Shown here: positions 8,940-16,470 of the stretch, in pieces
Position numbering within the stretch: the first letter of the stretch is position 1
Layout: each line of letters starts with the position of its first letter
Assembly (NCBI RefSeq): GCF_025725725.1
Contig: NZ_CP107020.1
Span: 2,294,001 to 2,358,000 of the forward strand
From: Brachybacterium huguangmaarense
GTDB lineage: Bacteria; Actinomycetota; Actinomycetes; Actinomycetales; Dermabacteraceae
DNA length: 64,000 nt
Reading direction: 5' to 3'
Translations under genes and position numbers: made by a program
Notes under the pieces: model-generated
What the model saw: only the letters and a program-made list of their open reading frames with translations
Told to the model about the DNA's origin: nothing
Databases searched by the model: none

Positions 8940-9869
8940 ATGACCGAGCCGACGTCATCGGGTGGGCGTGCCTCCGCACCGCGCACCGGTCCCCGTGGTC
9001 TCTTCTTCGGGCTCGCGACGCTCGACGTCACGCACACGGTGGCATCGCGTCCCGCGCCCGACTCCAAGGTCACGGCGACCTCGCAGCACGTGATCCCCGG
9101 CGGCCCGGCGCTCAACGCGGCGGTCGCGTTCGCGGGGCTCGGCGGCCGGGCGACCCTCGCCGCACCGGTCGGCGGCACCGCCGTCTCGGGGATCCTCCGG
9201 GCGGACCTGGACCGCTGGGGCGTGCGCCTGCTCGACCTCGCCGCCGAGGACTTCGAGCCGCCGATCTCCTCGGTCACCGTGGTCGCCGACGGCGGTCGCG
9301 ACGTGGTCTCGATCGACGCACGGGGCTTCCCCGCCGACCTCGATCCCTCCGCGATGGCCGAGGCCCTCTCCGAGGCCGACATCGCCTTGTTCGACGGGCA
9401 CGGCGCGGGGGCCGCGGTCGCCGCCGCGCGCCTCGCCGGCGAGGCCGGGGTGCCGCTCGTGCTGGATGCGGGCCGATGGCGCCCCGTGTACGCGGACCTG
9501 TTCCCCCTGGCCCGCGAGGTGGTCTGCTCCGACGACTTCGCCGTTCCCGGCCGGCGGGACGTGCTCCGCGCGGTCCGCGAGGCCGGGCCCGAGGTGGTCG
9601 TGCGCACGGGCGGTGCGGGCCCTATCGGCTACCTCGCCGCCGGGCTCGGCGACGCCGGCGACGCCGAGGGCCGGGTGGCGCCGCCCACCGGGGTCGCCGT
9701 GCGCGACACCAACGGCGCGGGCGACATCTTCCACGGCGCCTACTGCTGGGCGCGCGCCGGGGGTGCCGGTGTGCGCGACGCGGTCGTGCACGCCGCCGAG
9801 GTGGCCTCGTTCTCGTGCGGGGTCGACGGGACCCGGGCATGGATCGAGCCCTGGCGCCGTCGCCGCTGA
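8940..9869 (+). CDS. PfkB-family carbohydrate kinase
   Basis: A 309-aa ribokinase-fold kinase. The N-terminal Gly-rich sugar-binding motif is GGPALNAAVAFAGLGG and the PfkB signature 2 near the C-terminus is DTNGAGDIFHGA, with the catalytic Asp in GAGD. The TNGAGD variant (Asn for Thr/Pro) occurs in ketohexokinase- and sulfofructose-kinase-like branches, so the substrate is uncertain. A TAGGCT box (8928-8933) lies 6 nt before the ATG, indicating a leaderless transcript. It converges on the dehydrogenase/isomerase operon across a strong hairpin and could belong to the same sugar pathway. Confidence 0.82.
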   Translation: MTEPTSSGGRASAPRTGPRGLFFGLATLDVTHTVASRPAPDSKVTATSQHVIPGGPALNAAVAFAGLGGRATLAAPVGGTAVSGILRADLDRWGVRLLDLAAEDFEPPISSVTVVADGGRDVVSIDARGFPADLDPSAMAEALSEADIALFDGHGAGAAVAAARLAGEAGVPLVLDAGRWRPVYADLFPLAREVVCSDDFAVPGRRDVLRAVREAGPEVVVRTGGAGPIGYLAAGLGDAGDAEGRVAPPTGVAVRDTNGAGDIFHGAYCWARAGGAGVRDAVVHAAEVASFSCGVDGTRAWIEPWRRRR

Positions 9870-9877
9870 GCAGTGAC

Positions 9878-9909
9878 GGGCGGCCTGGCACGTCCGTGCC
9901 GGGCCGCCC
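9878..9909. terminator. Bidirectional hairpin terminator
   Basis: A 14-bp stem (9878-9891 with 9896-9909, one G-T pair) closes on the 4-nt loop GTCC between the convergent kinase and dehydrogenase genes. There is no U-tract, as is usual in high-GC actinobacteria. Confidence 0.65.
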
Positions 9910-9925
9910 GCTCATGTCCGTGAGG

Positions 9926-11053
9926 TCAGTCGAGCGTCCGGGCGAAGGGATCGAAGTCGACCGGGACCGCGGGCACGGGTGCGACCGTGCTCTCGACCTC
10001 GACGAACGCGCCGGAGGCGGCCGACTCCTCCGCCGACAGCAGGACGTCGAGCACGTGGTAGCCGAGCTCCCCGCTCGCGACGTGGGGACGGTTCTCGGCG
10101 ATCGCGCGCACCATGTCGAGCAGGCCGGTGCCGCGCCCGGCGACCACGCCCTCCTGCTCGATCTCGATCCACTCCTGGTCGATCGGGCCGCCGTCGGTCG
10201 CGGACGTGAGCGGGCGCGCGAGCGCGATCCGGCCCTCGAAGCGGTTCGGGTCGGGCAGCACGAGCGAGCCCTCGGTCCCGTGGATCTCCACGACGCCGTG
10301 CCGGGCCAGGGGCGAGTCGAAGCTGAGCAGGCTCTGGGCCTGCTGGCCTCCCTCGAACGCCGTGAGCACGGAGATCGTCGAGGGCACCTCGACCGGGAAG
10401 GTGGTCCCGGCCTGGGGACCGACCTGGATGCTGCGCTCCTCCTGCCCCTTGAGCCCGAGCGCGCCGACGCGGGCGACGGGTCCGAGCAGGCTGATCAGCG
10501 CGGACATGTAGTACGGGCCCATGTCCAGGAGCGGACCCGCGCCCTGGGCGAAGAGGAACGCCGGGCTGGGGTGGAAGAGCTCGGGGCCCTGCCACTGCAT
10601 CGACGTCTGCGCGAAGAGCGGCCGACCGATGTCGCCGCGCGCGATCACGCGCTTGGCGGTCTGGAACCCCGGGCCGAGCACGGTGTCGGGGGCGGAGCCG
10701 ACGCGCAGCCCCGCGGAGGCGGCGGCGCGCAGGAGCGCCGCGCTGCTCTCGCGGTCGAGGCCGACCGGCTTCTCGGTCCACACGTGCTTGCCGCTCGCGA
10801 TCGCGCGCGAGGAGACCTCGGTGTGGGCGGCGGGGATCGTGAGGTTCGCGATCACCTGCACGTCCGGATCGGCGAGCACGTCCTCCGCCGTGCCCGCGCG
10901 GGGCACGCCGTGCTTGTCCGCCTGGGCACGGGCGCGCTCGGGCACGAGGTCGCCGACGGCGAGGACCTCGACGTCGGGGAAGGAGCCGAGATGCTCGAGG
11001 TAGGTGTCGCTGATGACGCCCGCCCCGATGATGCCGATGCCGACGGGGCTCAT
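9926..11053 (-). CDS. Gfo/Idh/MocA-family NAD(P)-dependent oxidoreductase
   Basis: A 375-aa two-domain dehydrogenase. The Rossmann motif GIGIIGAGVISDTYL opens the protein and the conserved active-site segment EKPVGLDRE follows at about 95. The C-terminal alpha/beta domain is of the MocA type. Members oxidise hydroxyls of sugars or inositols. The ATG overlaps the stop of the upstream isomerase gene (ATGA at 11050-11053), giving a two-gene operon controlled by the divergent TetR gene. The pairing suggests catabolism of an inositol-like or amino-sugar compound; the substrate is not determinable here. Confidence 0.85.
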   Translation of the reverse strand: MSPVGIGIIGAGVISDTYLEHLGSFPDVEVLAVGDLVPERARAQADKHGVPRAGTAEDVLADPDVQVIANLTIPAAHTEVSSRAIASGKHVWTEKPVGLDRESSAALLRAAASAGLRVGSAPDTVLGPGFQTAKRVIARGDIGRPLFAQTSMQWQGPELFHPSPAFLFAQGAGPLLDMGPYYMSALISLLGPVARVGALGLKGQEERSIQVGPQAGTTFPVEVPSTISVLTAFEGGQQAQSLLSFDSPLARHGVVEIHGTEGSLVLPDPNRFEGRIALARPLTSATDGGPIDQEWIEIEQEGVVAGRGTGLLDMVRAIAENRPHVASGELGYHVLDVLLSAEESAASGAFVEVESTVAPVPAVPVDFDPFARTLD

Positions 11054-11874
11054 CGCACGAACCCCCCGTCGCGCAGGAAGGCGTAGCTCGCGGCGATGTC
11101 CTCGAAGACGTCACCGGGCGCGTGGTCGTACTCGATGACGGCGTGGGCGATGTTCGTCGCGGCCTGCAGGGACTCGACGAGCGGCACGTCGCCCTCGCCC
11201 GGGCGCCGCTGGTCGAGGCTCGCGGAGCTGAAGTCCTCGGCGCCGGGGGCCCAGGGGTTGAGGCCGGGGGAGACGCCGTCCTTGACGTGGATCGCCAGCA
11301 GGCGGTCGCCGAGCCGGGAGACCAGGGCGGGGACGTCCTGGCCGCCCACCATGGCCCAGTACAGGTCGAGCTCGAGGGCCACCCGGTCCTCGGTGAGCGA
11401 CACGAAGCGCTCGTACGGGCTCTGCCCGTCGAAGTCGGCCACGAACTCCATCGCGTGGTTGTGGTAGCCGACGCTCAGCCCGAACGTCGTCGCGAGCTCG
11501 GCCGCCTTGTTGAGGCGCTCGGCGATGTCGGCCACGCCGTCCTCGGTCCGCCAGCGCTCGGGGTCGACGAACGGGTCGATCACGGTGCTCATGCCGATCG
11601 TCGCGGCGGCCTCGAAGACCACCTCGGGCGCAGGCGTCGGGGTCGAGCCGTCGGGGGTCCACAGAGTGTCCGAGAGCAGCGGAGCGTGGCCCGTCGGAGC
11701 GGTCATCCCGGTCGCGTCGAGCGCCTCGCGGATCTTCTGCGGCTCGTCGACGAAGCGGAACGCCTCGACCTCGCGCAGGCCGATGGCCGCGAGCTTCTCG
11801 AGCGAGCCGTGCATGTCGTCGGTGAACTGCGTGGCCAGCGTGTACAGCTGGACGGACGCGGCGGGTGTGGTCAC
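11050..11874 (-). CDS. Sugar phosphate isomerase/epimerase (xylose isomerase-like TIM barrel)
   Basis: A 274-aa AP-endonuclease-2-type TIM barrel. Metal-site segments are visible as VGYHNHAMEF, LELDLYWAM and IHVKDGV, with a last Glu in the C-terminal HAVIEYDHAPGD stretch. It starts with GTG (11874) preceded by AGAAGG. It is the first gene of the operon with the dehydrogenase, and its promoter (TAGCAT, 11935-11940 on the minus strand) lies beside a 26-bp palindrome. Such pairs act in inositol or uncommon-sugar breakdown. Confidence 0.85.
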   Translation of the reverse strand: MTTPAASVQLYTLATQFTDDMHGSLEKLAAIGLREVEAFRFVDEPQKIREALDATGMTAPTGHAPLLSDTLWTPDGSTPTPAPEVVFEAAATIGMSTVIDPFVDPERWRTEDGVADIAERLNKAAELATTFGLSVGYHNHAMEFVADFDGQSPYERFVSLTEDRVALELDLYWAMVGGQDVPALVSRLGDRLLAIHVKDGVSPGLNPWAPGAEDFSSASLDQRRPGEGDVPLVESLQAATNIAHAVIEYDHAPGDVFEDIAASYAFLRDGGFVR

Positions 11875-11934
11875 AGGTGCCTTCTCTCGTACGTCGTTGT
11901 GCAGGGGCGCGGGGCGCCCTCGAGGGTGATGACC

Positions 11935-11986
11935 ATGCTACGGCAAAAACATCCGAGCGGAGGTTTTTTGAGACGCCTCGTACACT
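11935..11986. promoter_or_regulatory. Divergent promoters with TetR-type operator
   Basis: An imperfect 26-bp palindrome (11944-11969; arms CAAAAACATCCG and CGGAGGTTTTTT, 10 of 12 positions paired, 2-bp centre AG) stands out as AT-rich in GC-rich DNA. On its left is a minus-strand -10 TAGCAT (11935-11940) for the isomerase operon; on its right a plus-strand -10 TACACT (11981-11986) for tetR. A regulator bound here would cover the -35 regions of both promoters. This is the expected layout for an autoregulated TetR repressor. Confidence 0.72.
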
Positions 11987-11993
11987 CGAGGGC

Positions 11994-12656
11994 ATGCCGA
12001 CCCCCGAGACCCCCTCCGGCGCCTCGTCCGACGAGACGCCCGCGGTGATCGGGAGGAGGGGGTCCTACGCCAAGGGCGTCGCGCGACGCCGGGAGATCCT
12101 CGACCGTGCGCTCGAGGTCTTCCGGGAGCGGGGAGCGGAGGGGACCTCCCTGCGGCGGATCGCCGAGGCGATCGGCGTCTCCCACGGCGCTCTCCTGCAC
12201 TACTTCCACTCGCGCGAGCAGCTGCTGCTCGCGGTCTACGAGCACGCCGAGGCCCAGCGCCGGGACGACCCCGACGCGCCTCCCGTGCACGGCGCGGTCG
12301 ACACGCTCGTCGAGGCCGCGACCCGGAACGTGCACGTGCCCGGACTCGTGCAGCTGTACTCGACGCTGCTCGCCGCCTCGCTCGAGGAGGAGGCGGCCCA
12401 CGGCGGCCCCCCGGGCGGGCGCGAGGGCACGGCCTTCTTCACCGAGCGGTTCGCGCGGCTGCGGCGCGACCTCGCCGGACGCCTCGCGCTGCAGCAGGCC
12501 GAGGGCAGCGTGCGCGGCGACGTCGACCCCGAGCGGGTGGCCGCCCTGCTGATCGCGGCGTCCGACGGCCTGCAGATCCAGTGGCTGCTCGAACCCTCGA
12601 TACCGCTCGAGAGCACCCTCGAGGAGTTCGCCGTCCTGCTCCGGCCCGCCTCCTGA
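11994..12656 (+). CDS. TetR/AcrR-family transcriptional regulator
   Basis: A 220-aa regulator. The N-terminal HTH reads SLRRIAEAIGVSHGALLHYF (about residues 48-67), followed by a helical ligand-binding domain of the TetR_C type. A TACACT -10 box ends 7 nt before the ATG, so the message is probably leaderless; the ORF extends further upstream in frame but without homology. It is transcribed away from the isomerase/dehydrogenase operon and probably represses both through the 26-bp palindrome. The inducer is likely a sugar-derived metabolite of that operon. Confidence 0.85.
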   Translation: MPTPETPSGASSDETPAVIGRRGSYAKGVARRREILDRALEVFRERGAEGTSLRRIAEAIGVSHGALLHYFHSREQLLLAVYEHAEAQRRDDPDAPPVHGAVDTLVEAATRNVHVPGLVQLYSTLLAASLEEEAAHGGPPGGREGTAFFTERFARLRRDLAGRLALQQAEGSVRGDVDPERVAALLIAASDGLQIQWLLEPSIPLESTLEEFAVLLRPAS

Positions 12657-12676
12657 CGAGGACCGGCCGCGAGCCG

Positions 12677-13690
12677 TCAGAGGGTGGACGGCGCGGTCGG
12701 GCCCGCGACGGCCGCGAGGGGCTCGACGACGGCGAGGATCCGCTCGCGCAGCCCGTCGGCCCGTCCCGCGAGCTCCCGTTGGCGCCGCACGTACTCCGCC
12801 TTGCCCTCGGCCGTCTCGATCGGGACCACGCCGTAGCCGAGCGGCCGCACGTCGTACGGGCTCGCCTCCATGTCGAGCACGCGCGTGTCCCGGGCGTGCT
12901 CGAAGCAGTCGAGCACGAGGTCGGAGGGGACGAGCGGCGTGAGCTTCATGGCCCACTTGTAGAGGTCCATGCCCACGTGCAGGCAGGCCGGGTTGTCGCG
13001 GCGCACCTGGGTCTCGCGCGTGGGACGCACGGCGTTGCGCGGCACGGCCTCGGGTGTGAAGAAGCGGAAGGCGTCGATGTGGGAGCAGACGAGGCGCTCG
13101 CGCTCGACGACCGCATCGGTCGCCTGCTGGCCCAGGCGCAGGGGCAGGTCCTCGTGGCGCTGCGCGCCGGGGGTGAGGCGGTAGACCATCGCCCACTCGT
13201 GCAGGCCGAAGCACGCGAGGTTCGGCGTGCGTTCGCGCAGCGAAGAGGCGCGCAGGAGGCGCGCCATGAAGCCGAGCGCGTCGGCTCGTTCGCGCACGTA
13301 GCGGTCCACGTCCGCGCGTCGCAGGACGACGCCGGCTCCATCGTCGCGGCCCGGGCCGGGCGCGTCGACGTACCAGGACCGCGAGCCGTCCGCGCGCAGG
13401 TCGCCGACCGGCGGTCTCCCGGCTTCCGGCACCGGGTCCGCCGCGGTCGGGTACGCCGCGTGCCACCCGGGGTGCCATCGGCGCAGCCGCGAGGGGGAGA
13501 AGGGGTAGTACGTGAACAGGAAGTCCTCGACGGGATGCTTGACACCCTGAGCTCGGCGCGTCCGGTGCTCGGCCGTCAGACGGTCCGCCCGCGCCTCATG
13601 GGCCTCGCGTGCTGCCTGCGCCTCGTCCAGGCTCAGCAGGTGCGCGGGACCGGGGATCGCGGAGGACGGCTCGACGGGCGGGATGGGCAC
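12677..13690 (-). CDS. Conserved actinobacterial protein (often labelled 3-methyladenine DNA glycosylase)
   Basis: A 337-aa soluble protein with the recognisable block HPVEDFLFTYYPFSPSRLRR followed by WHPGW, and a second conserved block HEWAMVYR. Proteins with these blocks are widespread in actinobacteria and, as I recall, frequently carry a 3-methyladenine DNA glycosylase label, but I see no helix-hairpin-helix or AAG-type active site here, so I do not endorse that function. GTG start at 13690 with CACACT 6 nt upstream suggests a leaderless transcript. It converges with tetR and stands alone. Confidence 0.65.
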   Translation of the reverse strand: MPIPPVEPSSAIPGPAHLLSLDEAQAAREAHEARADRLTAEHRTRRAQGVKHPVEDFLFTYYPFSPSRLRRWHPGWHAAYPTAADPVPEAGRPPVGDLRADGSRSWYVDAPGPGRDDGAGVVLRRADVDRYVRERADALGFMARLLRASSLRERTPNLACFGLHEWAMVYRLTPGAQRHEDLPLRLGQQATDAVVERERLVCSHIDAFRFFTPEAVPRNAVRPTRETQVRRDNPACLHVGMDLYKWAMKLTPLVPSDLVLDCFEHARDTRVLDMEASPYDVRPLGYGVVPIETAEGKAEYVRRQRELAGRADGLRERILAVVEPLAAVAGPTAPSTL

Positions 13691-13818
13691 CGCGCCAGTG
13701 TGCCAGGGAGCGGACGCACCGCGTCCCGGCGCGTCGACGACCGGAGGCGATCATGCCCCGACGGCACCGAGCGCACCGTCCCGATCCGTCGTCGCCGCGG
13801 TCCCGGTAAGGGCCCCGG

Positions 13819-14052
13819 TCAGCTCCGCGAGAAGCGGGAGCCGCCGTACTTGCGGTGGACGGCCTGCCGGCTGACCCCGATCGCCGAGGCCACCGCCGCC
13901 CACGACGCCCCGGCGTTGCGGGCGCGGCGCACGAGTGCGCTCTGCTCTCGCTCGAACGCCGTCTCGGCCTCCTGGCGCGTGCGTGCGAGCGTGCTCAGCC
14001 GGCGCAGGGCGTCGTCGTCAGGGTTCTCGTCCTGGGCGAGCGTGGTGGACAT
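13819..14052 (-). CDS. Small helix-turn-helix protein
   Basis: A 77-aa protein: an acidic N-terminus, a charged helix (ALRRLSTLARTRQEAETAF) and a C-terminal HTH (SWAAVASAIGVSRQAVHRKY) of the type found at the end of many actinobacterial small regulators. GAGGAGG lies 7 nt before the ATG. A good minus-strand promoter with an overlapping inverted repeat sits 40 nt upstream, suggesting autoregulation. Target genes are unknown; the neighbouring ABC cassette has its own PadR regulator. Confidence 0.75.
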   Translation of the reverse strand: MSTTLAQDENPDDDALRRLSTLARTRQEAETAFEREQSALVRRARNAGASWAAVASAIGVSRQAVHRKYGGSRFSRS

Positions 14053-14090
14053 CTCGGACCTCCTCGATCCGTGCGGCGATCTCGCCGTCC

Positions 14091-14130
14091 AGCATCCGCC
14101 TGCACGTCCCGCGTGTCAACCAGTGTTGAC
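14091..14130 (-). promoter_or_regulatory. Promoter and candidate operator of the small HTH gene
   Basis: Read on the minus strand: -35 TTGACA (14119-14114), a 17-bp spacer and -10 GATGCT (14096-14091). A perfect inverted repeat GTCAAC-CAGT-GTTGAC (14115-14130) overlaps the -35 box and could be where the HTH protein itself binds. Confidence 0.55.
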
Positions 14131-14166
14131 GTCGCGAGGGTGTGCGGTGCGGGCGAGGGGTGCGCG

Positions 14167-14910
14167 TCACCGGCTCGCGGCGCGATACACCGCGGTCGCG
14201 GCGAGCTGGGCTGCCACGAGGATGCCCACGCAGCAAGCGAGGGCGATCCAGATGTCGTCGCCGACCGGCTGGGCCGTGAGCAGTCTCCGGATGGTGTCGA
14301 CGATCGAGGTCACCGGCTGGTGCTCGGCGAACCAGCGCACGGGGCCCGACATCGAGTCGGTGGGCACGGACGCGGAGCTGAGGAACGGCAGGAGGATGAG
14401 CGGGTAGGAGAACGCGCTCGCGCCGTCCACCGACCTCGCGACCAGGCCGGGGATCGCCGCGACCCAGGTGAGCGCGAGCGCGACCAGGACGAGGATCCCC
14501 GCCACGCCCAGCCACGCGAGCACGCCGGCATCCGAGCGGAAGCCCAGGAGGAGGGCGACGCCGACGACGACGAGGAGCGAGACGAGGATCGCCACGACCG
14601 AGGTGAGGACGTGGGCCCACAGCACGCTCGACCGCGCGATCGGCATCGAGCGGAAGCGCTCGACGATCCCGCCCTTGATGTCCAGGAACAGGCGGAACGC
14701 GGTGTACGAGATGCCCATCACCACGGTGAGGAGCAGGATGCCCGGCAGCAGGTAGTCCACGTAGGAGCCGCTGCCCACGCCCGAGCCGGTGTCGATCGCG
14801 CCGCCGAGCACGTAGACGAACATCAGCATCATGGCGATCGGCATGAGCGCCGCGGTGATGATGGTGTCGGGGCTGCGCACGACGTCGCGCAGCGAGCGGC
14901 CCGTGAGCAC
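14167..14910 (-). CDS. ABC-2 type transporter permease (DrrB-like)
   Basis: A 247-aa (from GTG 14910) membrane protein with six predicted helices: RSPDTIITAALMPIAMMLMF begins the first, and GIVERFRSMPIARSS is the conserved cytoplasmic loop of DrrB-like permeases. It forms an exporter with the ATPase encoded upstream. The first ordinary start codon is GTG 14910, but it has no Shine-Dalgarno. Homologous proteins usually have about ten more residues, and here those would begin at an ATA codon (14940-14938) that overlaps the ATPase stop codon (ATAA) and has GGGAGG 10 nt before it. See the finding on this start. Confidence 0.8.
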   Translation of the reverse strand: MLTGRSLRDVVRSPDTIITAALMPIAMMLMFVYVLGGAIDTGSGVGSGSYVDYLLPGILLLTVVMGISYTAFRLFLDIKGGIVERFRSMPIARSSVLWAHVLTSVVAILVSLLVVVGVALLLGFRSDAGVLAWLGVAGILVLVALALTWVAAIPGLVARSVDGASAFSYPLILLPFLSSASVPTDSMSGPVRWFAEHQPVTSIVDTIRRLLTAQPVGDDIWIALACCVGILVAAQLAATAVYRAASR

Positions 14911-14936
14911 CGCAGTGTCACTGAAGGCGTGAGCTG

Positions 14937-15722
14937 TTATGACGGTGTTCCCTCCCGCTCGTCGCCGACGATCGCGAGGAAGATCTCCTCGAGCGTCGGC
15001 TGCTTCTCGACGTACTCGGCCCTCGCGGGAGGCAGCAGCCGCCGGAGCTCGGCGAGGGTGCCGTCGGCGATGATCCGGCCGTGATGCAGGATCGCGATCC
15101 GGTCGGCCAGCTGCTCGGCCTCCTCGAGGTACTGCGTCGTCAACAGCACCGTGGTCCCGTTCTCGGCCAGGCCCCGCACCGCCTGCCACACCTCGATGCG
15201 CGCCTGCGGGTCGAGCCCCGTCGTCGGCTCGTCGAGCACGACGACCGACGGGTCGCCGATGAGGCTCATGGCGATGTCGAGACGACGGCGCATCCCGCCC
15301 GAGTAGGTGCCCACGCGTCGGCCGCCGGACCCGGCGAGCGAGAAGCGGGCGAGCAGGTCGTCGGCGATACGGCCGGGATCGTGCAGATGGCGCAGACGCG
15401 CGATCATGACGAGGTTCTCGCGGCCGGTGAGGATCTCGTCGACGGCGGCGAACTGGCCGGTGAGGCTGATCGTCTCCCGCACCTGCTCGGGACGACGCGC
15501 GACGTCGATCCCGCGCACCGCGCAGGCGTCGGCGTCCGCCCGGAGCAGCGTGGACAGGATCCGGACGAGCGTCGTCTTGCCCGCGCCGTTGGAGCCGAGC
15601 AGCGCGACGACGCTGCCGCGCTCCACCTCGAGGTCCACTCCGCGCAGCACGTGCAGGCCGCCGAAGGACTTCTCGAGGCCGGTCACGCGGATCGCGGGCT
15701 CGACGAGGGTCGTCGCGGTCAT
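14937..15722 (-). CDS. ABC transporter ATP-binding protein (DrrA-like)
   Basis: A 261-aa nucleotide-binding subunit. Walker A GSNGAGKTT is at 43-51, the signature YSGGMRRRLDIAMSL follows at about 140, and Walker B with the D-loop is VVLDEPTTGLDP. The C-terminal QPTLEEIFLA tail is typical of daunorubicin-resistance type ATPases. The start overlaps the preceding DUF1048 stop (ATGA at 15719-15722). It is the third gene of a PadR-DUF1048-ATPase-permease operon, a common inducible exporter cassette in actinobacteria. Confidence 0.87.
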   Translation of the reverse strand: MTATTLVEPAIRVTGLEKSFGGLHVLRGVDLEVERGSVVALLGSNGAGKTTLVRILSTLLRADADACAVRGIDVARRPEQVRETISLTGQFAAVDEILTGRENLVMIARLRHLHDPGRIADDLLARFSLAGSGGRRVGTYSGGMRRRLDIAMSLIGDPSVVVLDEPTTGLDPQARIEVWQAVRGLAENGTTVLLTTQYLEEAEQLADRIAILHHGRIIADGTLAELRRLLPPARAEYVEKQPTLEEIFLAIVGDEREGTPS

Positions 15723-16087
15723 GCGCGCTCGCCGCCCTGCTGTCTCTCGGCCTGCTCGACGGCCTCGGTGAGCCGCCGTCGCTCCTTGGTGATCCAGCCC
15801 GCGCCGCCGTAGTTGGCCGCGAAGGTCTCGGCGAAGTCGACCGGGTCGGCGCCGACGATCTCGCGGATCGGGGTGCCGTCGGCGGCCGCCTGCTCGAACA
15901 GGTCGGCGAGGTCCTCGTAGGCCGTCAGCCAGATGTCGCCACCGGTGGCGCCGAAGTACATCAGGTAGTGCTCGAGCGCCTGGGCCGTCGTGCGGTAGCC
16001 ATCCGGGAGCGCCTTCACGCGGGCCCGGTAGTCGCGCCAGCGGCGCTTGTCGCCGGAGTCCCCGACGACCTTCTCGATGATGTTCAT
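15719..16087 (-). CDS. DUF1048 family protein
   Basis: A 122-aa helical protein starting MNIIEKVVGDSGDKRRWRDY, with LPDGYRTTAQALEHYLMYFG in the middle. DUF1048 proteins nearly always sit between a PadR regulator and an ABC exporter, as here. Their biochemical role is unknown; a partner or ligand sensor for PadR has been suggested only by context. Start and stop both overlap neighbouring genes by 4 bp, so all four genes of the cassette are coupled. Confidence 0.82.
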   Translation of the reverse strand: MNIIEKVVGDSGDKRRWRDYRARVKALPDGYRTTAQALEHYLMYFGATGGDIWLTAYEDLADLFEQAAADGTPIREIVGADPVDFAETFAANYGGAGWITKERRRLTEAVEQAERQQGGERA

Positions 16088-16422
16088 GCGTGCGTGTCTC
16101 CTTGGTGGAGCTCGTCCAATCGCCCTGCGAGGACGCTCCACATCCTCCAGAACTCGTCGAGGTCGTCGCGCCCCTGTGCGTTGAGCGAGTACACCTTGCG
16201 AGGCGGTCCCTTCTCCGAGGGGACCTTCTGCACGTCCACGAGTCCTCGCTGCTCGACCCGCACGAGGAGCGCGTACACCGTGCCCTCCGCGATCTCGGTG
16301 AAACCCCGCTCGCGCAGCTGGGCGGTGATCTCGTACCCGTAGGCGGGCCGGATCGCCAGGAGCGCCAGGACCACGCCCTCGAGAACCCCCTTGAGCATCT
16401 CGGTCCTCTGCTTGTCTCCCAC
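16084..16422 (-). CDS. PadR-family transcriptional regulator
   Basis: A 112-aa winged-helix protein: VVLALLAIRPAYGYEITAQL is the PadR signature region, with the wing EKGPPRKVYSLNAQGR. I chose GTG 16422, which follows AGAGGGAG by 4 nt; an in-frame GTG at 16449 would overlap the operator-like palindrome. It heads the four-gene exporter operon and most likely represses it until an exporter substrate binds. Confidence 0.85.
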   Translation of the reverse strand: MGDKQRTEMLKGVLEGVVLALLAIRPAYGYEITAQLRERGFTEIAEGTVYALLVRVEQRGLVDVQKVPSEKGPPRKVYSLNAQGRDDLDEFWRMWSVLAGRLDELHQGDTHA

Positions 16423-16444
16423 GGCACTCCCTCTGCTATTCAGT

Positions 16445-16470
16445 GTCACTGACTACCGGTAGACAGTAAC
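16445..16470. promoter_or_regulatory. Candidate PadR operator
   Basis: A 26-bp imperfect palindrome centred on the perfect decamer CTACCGGTAG, with flanking CTG/CAG and further matches, lies 23 bp upstream of the padR start codon. Its position in the promoter zone of the cassette fits autoregulation by PadR. Confidence 0.6.

Noticed and set aside
12677-13690. 3-methyladenine DNA glycosylase function
   Set aside because: No glycosylase motif is visible; the common label seems to be inherited annotation.
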